Positions 10,857-19,599 of a DNA stretch of 47,813 nt are shown here, piece by piece. A program made the translations under genes and the position numbers. Position 1 is the stretch's first letter. Every line of letters starts with the position of its first letter. The notes beneath the pieces are model-generated. The model did not search any database and was not told where the DNA came from. It saw nothing but the letters and a program-made list of their open reading frames with translations. This stretch comes from Prorocentrum cordatum (taxonomy: Eukaryota > Sar > Dinophyceae > Prorocentrales > Prorocentraceae), in contig CAUYUJ010019613.1 of assembly GCA_963575745.1 (NCBI GenBank), positions 127,574-175,386 on the forward strand. The letters run 5' to 3'.

Positions 10857-11404
10857 TCCTGCAGCATCTTAGAGCAGTCAACATGCCTGTGAAGGAGGCT
10901 GCCAGGGGCACTCTTACATGCTAGGCAACTGGGAGAGGCAATCCAGCCTTGTTGAAATTGCCGTTGCTGCGGCCATTGAGCTCCAATAGAGGCACTCCGA
11001 AGGTAACCGCGCTGCTGCCAATTGAGGGAGCCATTGCTGAGGAGGTACTTCAGGGGCCCACTCCAGAAACCATTGCGAAACTCAGGATACCCCAGATGCT
11101 CAGCGACCTGTTGGTTAATCCAGCTCCGAATGGCATGCCCACAGCAGTGCATGAGAACCCTGGGACAGATATCTTCCAACCTAAGCTCAAGACCTTCCGG
11201 TAACTTCCAAATCAGAGGCGCAACCACGACGATCCCAACCCGTTCCAGAGCAGCATAAGGGGCCCCGAGAGGCCCGCGAACCAGTGGCCAAGGGCTGGCC
11301 TTCCCCGCCAGCTCGACCTGGGCCGCATTGAGGCCGAGCTCCAGAACATGCCGAGGAACGAGGCGAGACCAGAGGACCGTGGCAAAAGCCTTGATGGGCT
11401 CCAA
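10820..11404 (-). pseudogene. LINE-A RT-to-RNase H linker with Cys/His motif
   Basis: An open frame between the RT palm and RNase H. Near its C-terminus it reads CLACKSAPGSLLHRHVDC, a CxxC...HxH...C arrangement common between RT and RNase H in dinoflagellate LINEs (LINE-C has CQACGAPHGTVGHELFDC in the same place). The upstream part is the RT thumb/connection region, with no catalytic residues. The frame differs from both neighbours, so the polyprotein is broken on each side. Confidence 0.7.
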
Positions 11405-12291
11405 AGTGGCCCGCCAAATAGGATCATAGCACTGCTGAGGAGCAAGGGCAGGGATAAGGTGCGGCTCTTCCCACTCATCTTCGAATCAAGAGCAGCAGCA
11501 GCCTGCGACCTCAAATGGTCCAACTCCTGCACGGCAGTGCCTTGCACCGAGGTCCCAAAGGAAACAGCAGTTTCGAGTGACGCTCTGGCCATGATGGCCA
11601 GTGTGCGCCTCCTGGCAGCACCACCCTGGAGGTGCGAATGACGTTTCAGCTTGTCCTTGGAAACCTTGATCCTGGATCTCCGAATGGCCCTCCTGAGAAA
11701 CCGTCCTGAACTAAAATCAACGCCGAGGTTACGCTCATGAACAGCTCCTTGGGCCCTCAGCGACACAAGCTCACTCGCTAGCTGATCACGCAGCACGGTG
11801 TCGCTAGCTAGCACACGAGTCTTGTCCAGCGCAAGCCGCAAGTCGACTTGCTGAAGCTCACGCTGCAAAGTGATACCAGCACCTGCTACATCTGCGAGCA
11901 CACGCCCACGCTCTCCCGATCGCTGCAAGCCAAAATCATCGACTACGACCGACAGACAGACAGCTCTGTGCTCACGTTGAACGATGCCGAGGGGCCCCAG
12001 GAGGATCAATTGCAGAAGGACAGTAGCGAAACCACAACCTGGAATAATCGTCGTTTCGGCGACCACGAAATTGCTGACGATCCCCTGGAGGTCCAGTAAA
12101 CGAGGCGAGCGATAAACGAGCACTAACAGTTTCAGCTGCCAAAGCGGAAATCCTGTGGCCTTCGCAGCAGCAAGCAAATGATGGTGCTTGACCAGCTCGA
12201 AGGCCTTCTTTAAATCAAGAAGCAGCGCGGCAGAAGACAACCCTTTCGCCTGGTAACATTCAGCCCATGCTGCTTGAATGTACACACACAC
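11212..12291 (-). pseudogene. LINE-A reverse transcriptase palm and thumb
   Basis: A 359-codon frame with RT motifs in order. ALLLDLKKAFELV is motif A, with catalytic Asp. IIPGCGFATVL is a motif B equivalent, less canonical than the usual PQGxPxS. LSVVVDDFGLQ is motif C, with the paired catalytic Asp. LGVDFSSG is a later block. The frame continues the RT fingers of 12,210-13,247 but is shifted relative to them, with an overlap of about 80 bp. The C-terminal 100 residues probably run past another frameshift, because they duplicate, out of frame, the DNA of the next segment. Confidence 0.8.
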
Positions 12292-13233
12292 ATGTCAGCA
12301 CTCTTGCCCTTCGTGCCCCACCAGAAACTGCTGAAATTGCGCTTCTGCCACTGAGCAATCAGAGGTCTACGCAATCGTGCTTGGATACGGCAGAGGCAAT
12401 GCAACAGGCCAAGTGGACGTACCCCGCCAAAACGCTTAAATATAAAAACTATATCCGTGGTAAATGGGGGCCAATCCACAGCATCTTCAATCTTGGCGAT
12501 GATGCCACGCAGCAGCTGCAGCGCCGCCTCAGGAAGGTACAAGAGCATCCTAGGCGGGATCTGATCATAGCCGCAGCCTGTGCCTGCAGGAAAAGTCATT
12601 AAAAACTGCTTGAGTACTTGCGTAGAAGGTGGCGGCGGTCTGACTCCTAAATCTTCAGGCCACTCGAGGGGGGGCTGCGATTTTCCCACCTGCCACCACT
12701 CACTCCACTCCTTCTCCAAAACATCCATTTCCCCCATGCTGGCGTTGGGTCGGAGGGTGTAGGAGTCGAGGGTGGATGGTTGCCAAGGGTCAGGCAATTG
12801 CACATACTTAAACAGAGCAGCCGCACCTCCCACTGAGTGGGTTTTGACCCATCTGTCCCAGTTGACATTCTTCAGCTGGGAGGCCTGCCTGTGCAAGCGC
12901 TCGGCGTGCAGGGCTGCAATGCTGGCAAGATAATCGACGACCGCGAAATCCAATACACGGATGCGGTCCAGGGCCCTCAGGAAGGCGACAGCCAAGTCCG
13001 AGGTGGGCACATCGGGCAAGCTCTGGAGGTACCTAGCGCGCTTCATGGACTGGGCGAACTGAGCACCATTCTGGGACCTCGTGAAGCTCTTGAGGACCAG
13101 GGCCAGCGCACGCCACCAGACAGCTTGGGGGCACAACCGCGGAAAGGGAACGGGGGCAGGACGCGCAGGACGACACCACCCCACACGGACATCCCCAGCT
13201 CTTCCCAAGTAGGCTCTAGATAGATCAAGAGGA
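12210..13233 (-). pseudogene. LINE-A linker and RT fingers
   Basis: The open frame begins at the right edge of the inserted segment; the nominal start at 13,247 lies inside the inverted repeat, so I end LINE DNA at 13,233. The first two-thirds is the endonuclease-to-RT linker (VWWRALALVLKSF, HAERLHRQASQLKNV). RT fingers follow: IPPRMLLYLPEAALQLL, then VFIFKRFGGVRPLGLLHCL and RIQARLRRPLIAQWQKRNF, the usual GGxRPIxLxxxxxR block. The ordinary LPK becomes FKR here. Open for about 340 codons, so decay is moderate. Confidence 0.75.
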
Positions 13234-13245
13234 ATCCGCCGACCC
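13234..13245 (+). repeat. Left inverted end of insertion
   Basis: ATCCGCCGACCC, the exact reverse complement of 15,762-15,773. Immediately inside lies ACTGGGGTTCATCGGCGCGC. Confidence 0.6.
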
Positions 13246-13589
13246 ACTGGGGTTCATCGGCGCGCGAGATGCCCCCCCCCCCAAACCCCTCCCCCGGGGG
13301 CCCGGCCCGGTCGATTTGGAGGGGGGGGGGGGTCGGGCCGGATCCCCCGGATGGGAACGGCGGGGTCATCCGCTCCCGAGAATCGTGCAAAACCTCGTGC
13401 AAATCGCGCAGGGGCTCCTCTGGTGGCCTCGACATGGCTCTGGGACGCCCAACGAGCGCTCCAAGCCGCCCAAGGTGGCCCAAAGACGGGCCACGAGGCG
13501 TCCTCGACGGCAGGAGAGGCCCCCACGAGCCCCCCCGAGGGCCTCCGAGATGCGTTCCACAAGGGTCTCTAGACGCAAAACTTGCCCCA

Positions 13590-14540
13590 TTCCCTTCGTG
13601 AAACGTACATTTTTCACAAATTCGGCTTTGGGCCTTTCCGATGCTCCCCGACGGCCCAAGAGGCCCCCAAACCCGCTCCCAGACGGCCCCAGGAGCCTCG
13701 CAGAGGGTGCCCCACATACCCCTAGAGGGCCCCAAGACGGGCCAAGAGGCAAGAGGGCTCCGAAAACGGCCCCAAGAGCGCTCCAGGAGCGTTCCGAGTG
13801 GCCTCCACAAAGCTCCACACGGTCCCAGACGGTCCAAGAGCGATCACAAGCATCGACGACGGCCTCCCGACGGCTCAACAGGCCCCCAAGACGGCCCAAG
13901 AGGCATCCAAGATTCGCCCCAAGAGGCCCTCTAGACGCACAAAAACGCCCGTTCCCTTCGTAAAACGTAGATTGTTTCACACGTGCGCCTTTCGGGGTGC
14001 CCCCCGCTCCTGGACGGCCCCAGAGCCCCCCAAACCCGCCCCCAGACGGCCCAAGACGCCTCCAAGAGGGTTCCCCATATAGCCCTAGAGGGCCCCAAGA
14101 CGGGCCAACAGACGTCCAAGACGGCCCAAAAGGGCTCAGAAAACGGCCCCGACAGCGCTCCAGGAGCGCCCCGAGTGGCCTCGAGGAGAGCTCCACATGG
14201 TCCCCGACGGTCCAAGAGCGATCAAAAACATTGACGACGACCTCCAGACGGCTACAGAGGCCCCCAAGACGCCCCAAGAGGCATCCACGATGCACCACAA
14301 GAGGGCCTCTAGACGCACAAAAACGCCCGTTCCCTTCGTAAAACGCATATGTTTCTCGCACGTGCGCCTTTTGGGGCGCCCCCCGCTCCCGGGCGGCCCC
14401 AGAGCCCCCCAAGACCGCACCAAGACGGTCCAAGAAGCCTCCACGAGGGCCCCGCGACAGCCCAAGAGGGCGCCAAGACGGGTCAAGAGGGGCCGAGGAC
14501 GGCCCAAGAGAGCCCCGAAGACGGCGCGCGCGCGCGTCTC
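13590..14540. repeat. Three tandem ~370-bp repeat units
   Basis: The anchor TTCCCTTCGTAAAACG, preceded by CTCTAGACGCAAAA, starts units at 13,590, 13,952 and 14,330 (periods 362 and 378 bp). After each anchor come a GTGCGCCTTT-like stretch, GGCGCCCCCCGCTCC and then GGCCCAAGA-type filler containing CCCCAGAGCCCCCCAAAC. The region from about 13,430 to 13,589 is more GGCCCAAGA filler. Frames through it on either strand come from the repeat. Confidence 0.88.
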
Positions 14541-14544
14541 GCGG

Positions 14545-15230
14545 TCAGATTCCTCGCAACTTGCGTTGCTTCCCGCCGTGCTCGTCACTTGCTTCCGCAG
14601 GGCGTTTCGGCGGGTCTCTTCGAGGCGCCCGTCCCGCCTGATAGCACTTGGCGCAAACCACCAGAACGCCTCGGTGGAAATAATTCTTCTCCTGATCTTT
14701 CGAGAGATGGCCGCCGTCAGTGAACGTTGGCTTTGATCCGTCCTTTTTCACGGGACACGCGGAGCATTCCAACTTCTTCGCCATCTGCCTTTGCTCGTGG
14801 CACGCTCGGCACACCACCGAGCGATGGGCCGAACCCTTCTTGAAGAAGGCGTTCACTTGCTTATCTGTCAGATGCGTCCTGTCCGTGAATTCTCGCTCTT
14901 CCCCATCTGCTTCTTTCGGGCACGCGGAGCACGTGAGCACACGCGACTGACTGCGTTCTTCCTGGCACGCGCGGCACAGGACTGGGCGATGGTCCGAACC
15001 CTCCGCGAAGAAGTGCTCCACTTGCTTATCTGCCAGATGCGTCCTGTCCGTGAACTCCAGGCCCCTTCCATCTGCTTCTGTCGGGCACGCGGAACACCTG
15101 AACACCCGCGAGCGCTTGCGATGCGCGTCGCAGTCGCGGCATTTCACTGGCCTCTGGCCTGCGCCCGTCTGGTAATAGTGCTTGGTTTGGTCTGCTCTCA
15201 GATGCCTCGCGCCCGCGATTACCCGCCCTC
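14545..15230 (-). CDS. Tandem Cys-repeat (Stc1-like) protein, 5'-truncated
   Basis: The frame encodes three full repeats and one half repeat of about 55 residues. Each full repeat has the form C-S-A-C, ~12-residue loop, F-T-D-R-T-H-L-x-D-K-Q-V, F-F-x-x-G, H-R-x-V-x-C-R-x-C. The paired CxxC motifs around a helix that starts HLxxDQ resemble the Stc1 domain (fission-yeast Stc1 links RNAi to chromatin), a small zinc-binding fold. The first repeat lacks its leading CxxC half, so the 5' end is lost; the nominal ATG at 15,312 lies in repeat-like DNA. The C-terminus is short and basic (KRPAEASDEHGGKQRKL), possibly a nuclear localisation signal. The frame has no internal stop and may be a recent gene fragment captured inside the insertion. 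The family assignment is from memory of the motif, not a search. Confidence 0.6.
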
Positions 15231-15404
15231 GGGCCCTGGCCGAAGGCCCCGCCGGATCCACCTGACCCCGAAATCCCCCAGATCGCTCCCAGGTCGCGCC
15301 AAGAGGGCCCACCAGGCGACGGGGCGACCCGCGAGAGCTCCAGGACGGCTCCCGAGAGGTTCATGGAGCGCCAAAACAGCCTCAGAGGACGCCGAGACGG
15401 TTCC

Positions 15405-15735
15405 GCTTAAGGTCAGGAAGGGCCAAGATAGCTTCACAATGGCCTGACACGATTGAAGGTCACCCCACGGCCGCCCCTGACGGTTCCAAAAGACACCGCA
15501 AAGCAGTTCTGAGGTCACCAAGGGCATACCACAGTCCTCGGCAACAGATGGCGACGGCCAAGACGGCCGAAAAGAACGCCCAGAGCGCCCCATGACAGCC
15601 CAAGAGAGGCCGATGACAGCCCAAGAGAGCCCCAAGACAGCCCAATACTGCCACAGGACGGCCTAAGGGGCCCCAAGACAACCCAAGAATGCCCCCAGAA
15701 TGGCCCAGGGGCCTCAGACCACCCAAAGAGGCGAC
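15405..15735. repeat. GGCCCAAGA-type array
   Basis: Variants of GATGACAGCCCAAGAGAGGCC and GGGGCCCCAAGACAACCCAAG run to the right end of the insertion. No coding signal. Confidence 0.85.
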
Positions 15736-15761
15736 CAGACCACTGCGCGATTCTTCATAAG

Positions 15762-15773
15762 GGGTCGGCGGAT
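15762..15773 (-). repeat. Right inverted end of insertion
   Basis: GGGTCGGCGGAT on plus. Read on minus it gives the same 12-mer as the left end, followed inward by CCTTATGAAGAATCGCGC. Confidence 0.6.
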
Positions 15774-16351
15774 GCGGCGCAAGCCTGAAGAATCTGAAAG
15801 ACTTCAATCCACTCCAATTCAGCGGCCGAAGCAAAAGCTTTCCAGGAGGTACTCAGAGAAGAACCTTCCATGGCGCGGGCAGCTTGCCCCCACCTGGCAG
15901 GACACGGTTCTTGACGACAACCAATGGGCAACTCGCGAGGAAACCTGCGAGGCACCTTGGCCATCCTGACCTGCGGGAGCTTGGAGAGGCTACGAACACT
16001 CAACTGAACAGGCGTGCGAGGCGCGATGGCAACGTCGTTCACCAGCGACACCTTGGCGACCGAGGACAGCGCCTGCGACGCCAGAAAGAAATCTATAACA
16101 CGACTAGCAGGAGTGCAGGTGCCAGCAGACGCATGGATCGCAACACCATCAACGGCATCAATCCAGCCCGAGTGCTGCAGCACATCAGGCTCCAAGTTAA
16201 AATCGCCCATGACGATATAAGGCATGTCAGCCATCTTGGGCTGCGCCCCCAACCGACAGAGGAGGTCCCAGTTGGCGGGGGCAAGACCGATGGAATTGTG
16301 CAGATAGAGAGTACACGCGAGGAAACCTCCAGGAAAGAGTCCCCCCCACAT
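15774..16351 (-). pseudogene. LINE-A endonuclease, C-terminal half
   Basis: The frame starts GLFPGGFLACTLYLHNSIGL and contains PYIVMGDFNLEPDVL, the GDFN catalytic block of APE-type LINE endonucleases. SAGTCTPASRVIDFFLASQ follows, where the usual T/S-x-x-S-x-I-D-Y/F-x-L-x-S block lies. The expected last catalytic His block is replaced by VSLVNDVAIAPRTPVQLS. It is out of frame with the N-terminal half because of an indel at a C7 run (16,341-16,347). It ends at the insertion. Confidence 0.75.
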
Positions 16352-16634
16352 GCATAATCATGGCCCTCCCCTTCTGCAACGCAATAGGAATAGATTCAAC
16401 CTGCGCCAAGCCCACATGCTTTGGAACAGCAAGAAGAGTACCACCCGACAAGCCACCACCACTCGTGGCCACAGCGGATGAATACTTACCTCTCCACCCT
16501 TGTCTCCTGAGTTTGTGCTCCATGGCTTCAACCTCGACCACCCGCGTCTCCTGCACACCGACAAGATGAGCCTGCAACACGGAAGGGGAGGAGAAGAAAA
16601 TGTCAAGCCCAGAGCGATCAGTGACATTGGCAGA
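16341..16634 (-). pseudogene. LINE-A endonuclease, N-terminal half
   Basis: A frame reading SANVTDRSGLDIFFS, then AHLVGVQETRVVEVEAMEH (QET is the metal-binding Glu block of APE endonucleases) and then GGGLSGGTLLAVPKH. It lies just downstream of ORF1. Its open frame extends upstream through ORF1, so ORF2 probably overlapped or was read through from ORF1. The frame is lost at a G7 run on the minus strand (C7 at 16,341-16,347), where the sense continues in the adjacent frame. Confidence 0.75.
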
Positions 16635-16686
16635 GATAATTCTCCAAAAACTTGGGGCCTTCGGCCCGTGGCGAGGAGCGCTGTGG

Positions 16687-17637
16687 CTACCCCGTCCGTG
16701 ATTTCTTGTATGCGGATGCAGCATCGTCGAGCGCAGCCTCCAGCTGCGTTCGGGAGACGCCACCTTCACTAGAGACCAACTTGTCCAGCCAGTCGCCGCC
16801 CTTGAGGAAGTTGACGGCCCCGTCCATGTCGACGTCGTCATCATCTCCTCCAGCGGCATCCGGAGCAGACTCGCCAGCAGGAGGAGCTTGGGCAGCCTGA
16901 CGTTCAGCTGCCTGAGCTGCCTCTCGCTTCTCCTCTTCTTCTTTAGCTTTGTGGTGCGCTTCGGCCACATTCTTGGTAGTGTCCACGACAGCAGGATCGA
17001 CGCCCAACTCAGAAAGCTGCGCCACGAGAAGAGCAGCAGGGTCAGCAGGTTCAGGACGGCCTGCTCTCCCCAGCTCGGTGTAGGCGTTGGCGGCCTTGCG
17101 TGCTGCCTCGATCTCCTGGGCCTCGAGCTCCTTGAACTTCGAGTGCAGCTCGGCGGTCTTGCGCAGCTGTTTGGACAGCACTTCCTGAGAGCGTTCCCAT
17201 GCGTGCTTCGCCTTCTGCACTTTGTCTTTGAGAGAGTCATGTTGCTGCTTCGCTTGGCGACTGACAGCAAGCGGATCGCCCTGCTGCGCCGCGCGAAGCC
17301 CTTGAAGATGGCTCTTCTGACCTGGCGACAACCAGATGCTGCAGGCCTCGAAATGCTCCTCCGACATGGCAAGCAGCGCGGCCTTGCGCTCTGGGGTGAG
17401 CTTGTCGCCACCGCCACCTCCAGCTCCACCAGCAGCACCTCCTTGCGGCTGAAGGCGAGGAGGACGTACCCAAGCACCAGAGGGAGGACGAGGCTGGCGA
17501 TCAGCAGGGCCCGCAGGCTTGGCCGCCCCGCACGCCCAGCACGTGGTCCTCCATGGAAAGTTGCGAGGGAAGCCGCAATGCTTGTTGCAGCAGGTCCACG
17601 TGGTAGACCAAGCCTTGCCGCCGACATTGCGGGCCAT
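16687..17637 (-). CDS. LINE-A ORF1 protein: RanBP2-like zinc finger and coiled coil
   Basis: A 316-codon open frame starting ATG GCC about 135 bp after the spliced leader on the minus strand, so a natural first ATG. Residues 14-36 form a RanBP2-type zinc finger: W14-x-C16, C21, N26, C33-x2-C36 (WTCCNKHCGF, then TTCWACG). Residues 40-78 are Pro/Gly-rich. Residues 80-245 are Lys/Glu/Ala/Gln-rich with long helical, coiled-coil-like stretches (SKQLRKTAELHSKFKELEAQ). An acidic patch GGDDDDVDMDG lies at 264-273. The expected role is RNA-binding ORF1/gag of a LINE. RanBP2-type fingers in ORF1 recur in dinoflagellate LINEs as far as I know. It is the only intact-looking ORF of this element. Confidence 0.75.
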   Translation of the reverse strand: MARNVGGKAWSTTWTCCNKHCGFPRNFPWRTTCWACGAAKPAGPADRQPRPPSGAWVRPPRLQPQGGAAGGAGGGGGDKLTPERKAALLAMSEEHFEACSIWLSPGQKSHLQGLRAAQQGDPLAVSRQAKQQHDSLKDKVQKAKHAWERSQEVLSKQLRKTAELHSKFKELEAQEIEAARKAANAYTELGRAGRPEPADPAALLVAQLSELGVDPAVVDTTKNVAEAHHKAKEEEEKREAAQAAERQAAQAPPAGESAPDAAGGDDDDVDMDGAVNFLKGGDWLDKLVSSEGGVSRTQLEAALDDAASAYKKSRTG

Positions 17638-17771
17638 CAGTGGAGCGAAAAGGGACAGGGATGCACTGAGTATGAGAAAGAAGTGATACCGTAGAAAAGC
17701 AGCGGGTTCACTCGCGGGGGTGCCTCCCCCGTGCGCTTAGCTCGCTGTAAGCCACCTCGAGAAATGGTTTA
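17638..17771 (-). promoter_or_regulatory. Putative 5' UTR between spliced leader and ORF1
   Basis: 134 nt from the end of the SL relict to the ATG. It contains CGGGGGAGGCACCCCCGCG, a self-complementary stretch (GGGGG...CCCCC) that could form a small hairpin. On minus it begins TAAACCATTTCTCGAGGTGG. Confidence 0.45.
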
Positions 17772-17808
17772 CTTGAGCCAAAATGGCTTGAGCCAAAATG
17801 GCTACGGA
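17772..17808 (-). other. DinoSL (22 nt) followed by 15-nt relict SL
   Basis: On minus, 17,808-17,787 reads TCCGTAGCCATT followed by TTGGCTCAAG, the full dinoflagellate spliced-leader exon. Immediately after, 17,786-17,772 reads CCATTTTGGCTCAAG, the same sequence lacking its first 7 nt. A relict beginning right after the internal AG of the leader (GTAG|CC) is what results when a retroposed, SL-bearing copy is transcribed again and trans-spliced within its own genomic SL. The position marks the 5' end of LINE-A cDNA. Confidence 0.93.
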
Positions 17809-17875
17809 TCTCCTCCTTCTCCTCCTCCTCCTCCTCCCCATCCTCCTCCTGATCTTCCCAGTCCTCCCCCCCAAG
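17809..17875. repeat. (TCC)n tract directly upstream of the SL
   Basis: Plus strand TCTCCTCCTTCTCCTCC and onward, that is GGA-rich on the minus strand. It abuts the SL with no gap. Confidence 0.85.
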
Positions 17876-18330
17876 TGTCCCCCGAAGAGTTTCTACAACG
17901 GCTGGGGGATCACATGGCCCGATAGATTGGCAGAGCTCTTGCAACAGCGCCGGCCACATGGGCGATTCCAAAAGGCAGGGGGCGGAGGTGATTCGCCGTA
18001 GGCGTCTTCGATCCCGCCGCCTCCTGTGCACAGGGGGTCCTGGAATGCTGAACGTTTTAAGTGTTTCAACGTTACCAAAAGATTCCCAATGGGGTCTCGG
18101 CCGATCCGGTCACCCACACGAAAATTCCACAATGGTGTTTTCTCCGCCTCCCAGGCGCTCAAGAAGGTCTCCGGGTGGCCCCCATGACGGACAAGATGGC
18201 CTCCGAGATGACCAGGATGGTCTCTAAGACGGCCTCCAAGATTGCCAATATAGCACTAAGGCGGCCCAAGATGGCGCCAAGATGGACAAAGATGGCAAAA
18301 GGTGGCCCAAGAGGCCGCGTTTAGGAATCG
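17876..18330. other. Non-coding with GGCCCAAGA-type end
   Basis: No gene is seen. From about 18,165 to 18,325 the GATGGCCTCCAAGATTGCC-type motif returns. Confidence 0.5.
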
Positions 18331-19380
18331 CCACTGGGGAATTCAATGTTCGTTAACGCTTTTACGCGCGGGGCGCGAGCGTGGGCGGGGGCAGGCGTTG
18401 GGGAAGGGGCGCGAGCGCGGGGGGAGGGAGACCAAACGCGTGGGGCAGTCGCGGTCGCCAGGAGAGAGGGGGGCCACGGGGGGGATTGTTGGAAACTTTC
18501 GGAAAGGCGTTTTCGCCAGAGGAACGAATCGGAGGAGGTGAGGAAGGAAAGGAGCAGGGTAGGGCAGGCAGGGAGGGAGGCAAGGCATGAGAAGGGCAGG
18601 TGAGAGCGGCGGAGGAGGGGATGGGAATGGAGAGGGGTCAGGGATGGGAATGGAGTGGATGGAGGGAGAGGGAGAGGGAGCGGATAGGCTGCCGCCAGGG
18701 TGGAGTGGGACGAGGGGGAGAAGAAAGTGAGGTGTTCCATACTTTGCTCTGTCGGCTTCCACGGAACGGGGGGTCCAACACTACGCGAATGCAGGGGACC
18801 TTAGCGAATGCTTGTCCTCGCGGCCCGAACGCACTCCGAAGGAGTGATCCCATGTTTGCCAAGCGCTGGCCCTGGGCCTAAGAACTCCTGCGTTACAATC
18901 ATGCTGGACCCCCCCACACCTGAAGGCCCACAACAAAGGCCCCCGCCCTGCCCTCTCTCTCCCTGCCCTCTCCCTCGCTCTCCGCTCCCCCCCACCCCTC
19001 CAGTCCCCGTCCCCGGTTCCCCCCCCCCCATTGCCCAGACCCCCTCGGCAGTGGGAGCGCCCGCACCCGCCGGCCCCGCGGGGCCAGCCTTGCTCCAGCA
19101 GCGCGACGGTGCCGGGCGCCAGCGCCTCGAGCGCCACCCTCGCCTCTCGAGGGGGAGAAGAGGGAGGGAGGGGCAGAGGACGGTGAGGGAGGGGGGGGGG
19201 GGAGAGGGGGAGAGGGGGGGAGGCAGTGCGGGAGGGAGGGAGCGGAGGGAAGGAGGGGAGGGGGGGAGGGCAAGGCGGGAGGGGAGGGTGGGGAGGGTAG
19301 GCGGGCACCACCCCTCGAGAAAACACAAAAAGGCGCAGCACAGCCCAGGCCCTCCAATCCCAGCTACATCCTGAAACCAG
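18331..19380. other. GA/CT-rich region with one exon-like island
   Basis: Strongly G-rich on plus at 18,370-18,730 and 19,140-19,320, which makes long frames open by composition. Apart from the island at 19,060-19,152 I see nothing coding. Confidence 0.5.
19060..19152 (-). CDS. Exon-like island (hypothetical)
   Basis: On minus, a very long pyrimidine tract (about 19,320-19,155) ends in CTCGAG. A stretch with ordinary codon composition follows (GGCGAGGGTGGCGCTCGAGG), reading ARVALEALAPGTVALLEQGW. A polypyrimidine tract plus AG is what a 3' splice site looks like. No family is recognised and no neighbouring exon is found, so it may be a coincidental open stretch. Confidence 0.22.
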
Positions 19381-19599
19381 ATCCATGCCCAGCAATAGCA
19401 TCCTCCCCGTGGTCGCGGCTGCTGGGGCGCGAGAGGGAGGGCGAAGGGAGAAGGAGGCGTGCAGGGAGGCCCCGGAGGCGCACGAGGCGGAGCACGGCAG
19501 TTCATGCGCACGGGGGCGCCCACCGACGGACAGGCAGGCACAGAGGCACGCGGACGGCTCGCGAATATCACTCCGCCTGATGCCTGGGCGGATTTCGCC

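Larger units (their letters stand above)
13234..15773. mobile_element. 2.5-kb insertion in LINE-A with 12-bp inverted ends (candidate)
   Basis: The 12-mer ATCCGCCGACCC at 13,234-13,245 is the exact reverse complement of GGGTCGGCGGAT at 15,762-15,773. These positions coincide with the points where LINE-A coding similarity stops and resumes. Between them lie GGCCCAAGA-type repeats, three ~370-bp tandem units and a truncated Cys-repeat protein gene. I see no clear target-site duplication: the flanks are ATCAAGAGGA on the left and GCGGCGCAAG on the right. No transposase is evident. It could be a non-autonomous DNA element, or two recombination breakpoints. Confidence 0.45.
9512..17808 (-). mobile_element. 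LINE-A: degenerate non-LTR retrotransposon, split by an insertion
   Basis: In minus-strand order: DinoSL with relict copy (17,808-17,772), ORF1 with zinc finger and coiled coil (17,637-16,687), APE-type endonuclease (about 16,634-15,774), then a 2.5-kb foreign segment, then RT (13,233-11,212), Cys linker and RNase H plus tail (11,404-9,687). The order matches dinoflagellate LINEs. At least four frame changes show it is inactive. The two halves fit together conceptually at the insertion point: the endonuclease side ends ...QACAA and the RT side begins PLDLSRAYLG. Whether they are one copy or two neighbouring partial copies is inference, supported by the shared orientation and non-overlapping content. 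Confidence 0.7.

Noticed and set aside
13300-13340. Poly-G run as a possible assembly gap artefact or G-quadruplex control site
   Set aside because: A single G-run near the insertion edge is not enough evidence for either.
13590-14540. CRISPR-like spaced repeats (anchors every ~370 bp)
   Set aside because: The spacing is too long, the spacers are repetitive and related to each other, and the genome is eukaryotic.
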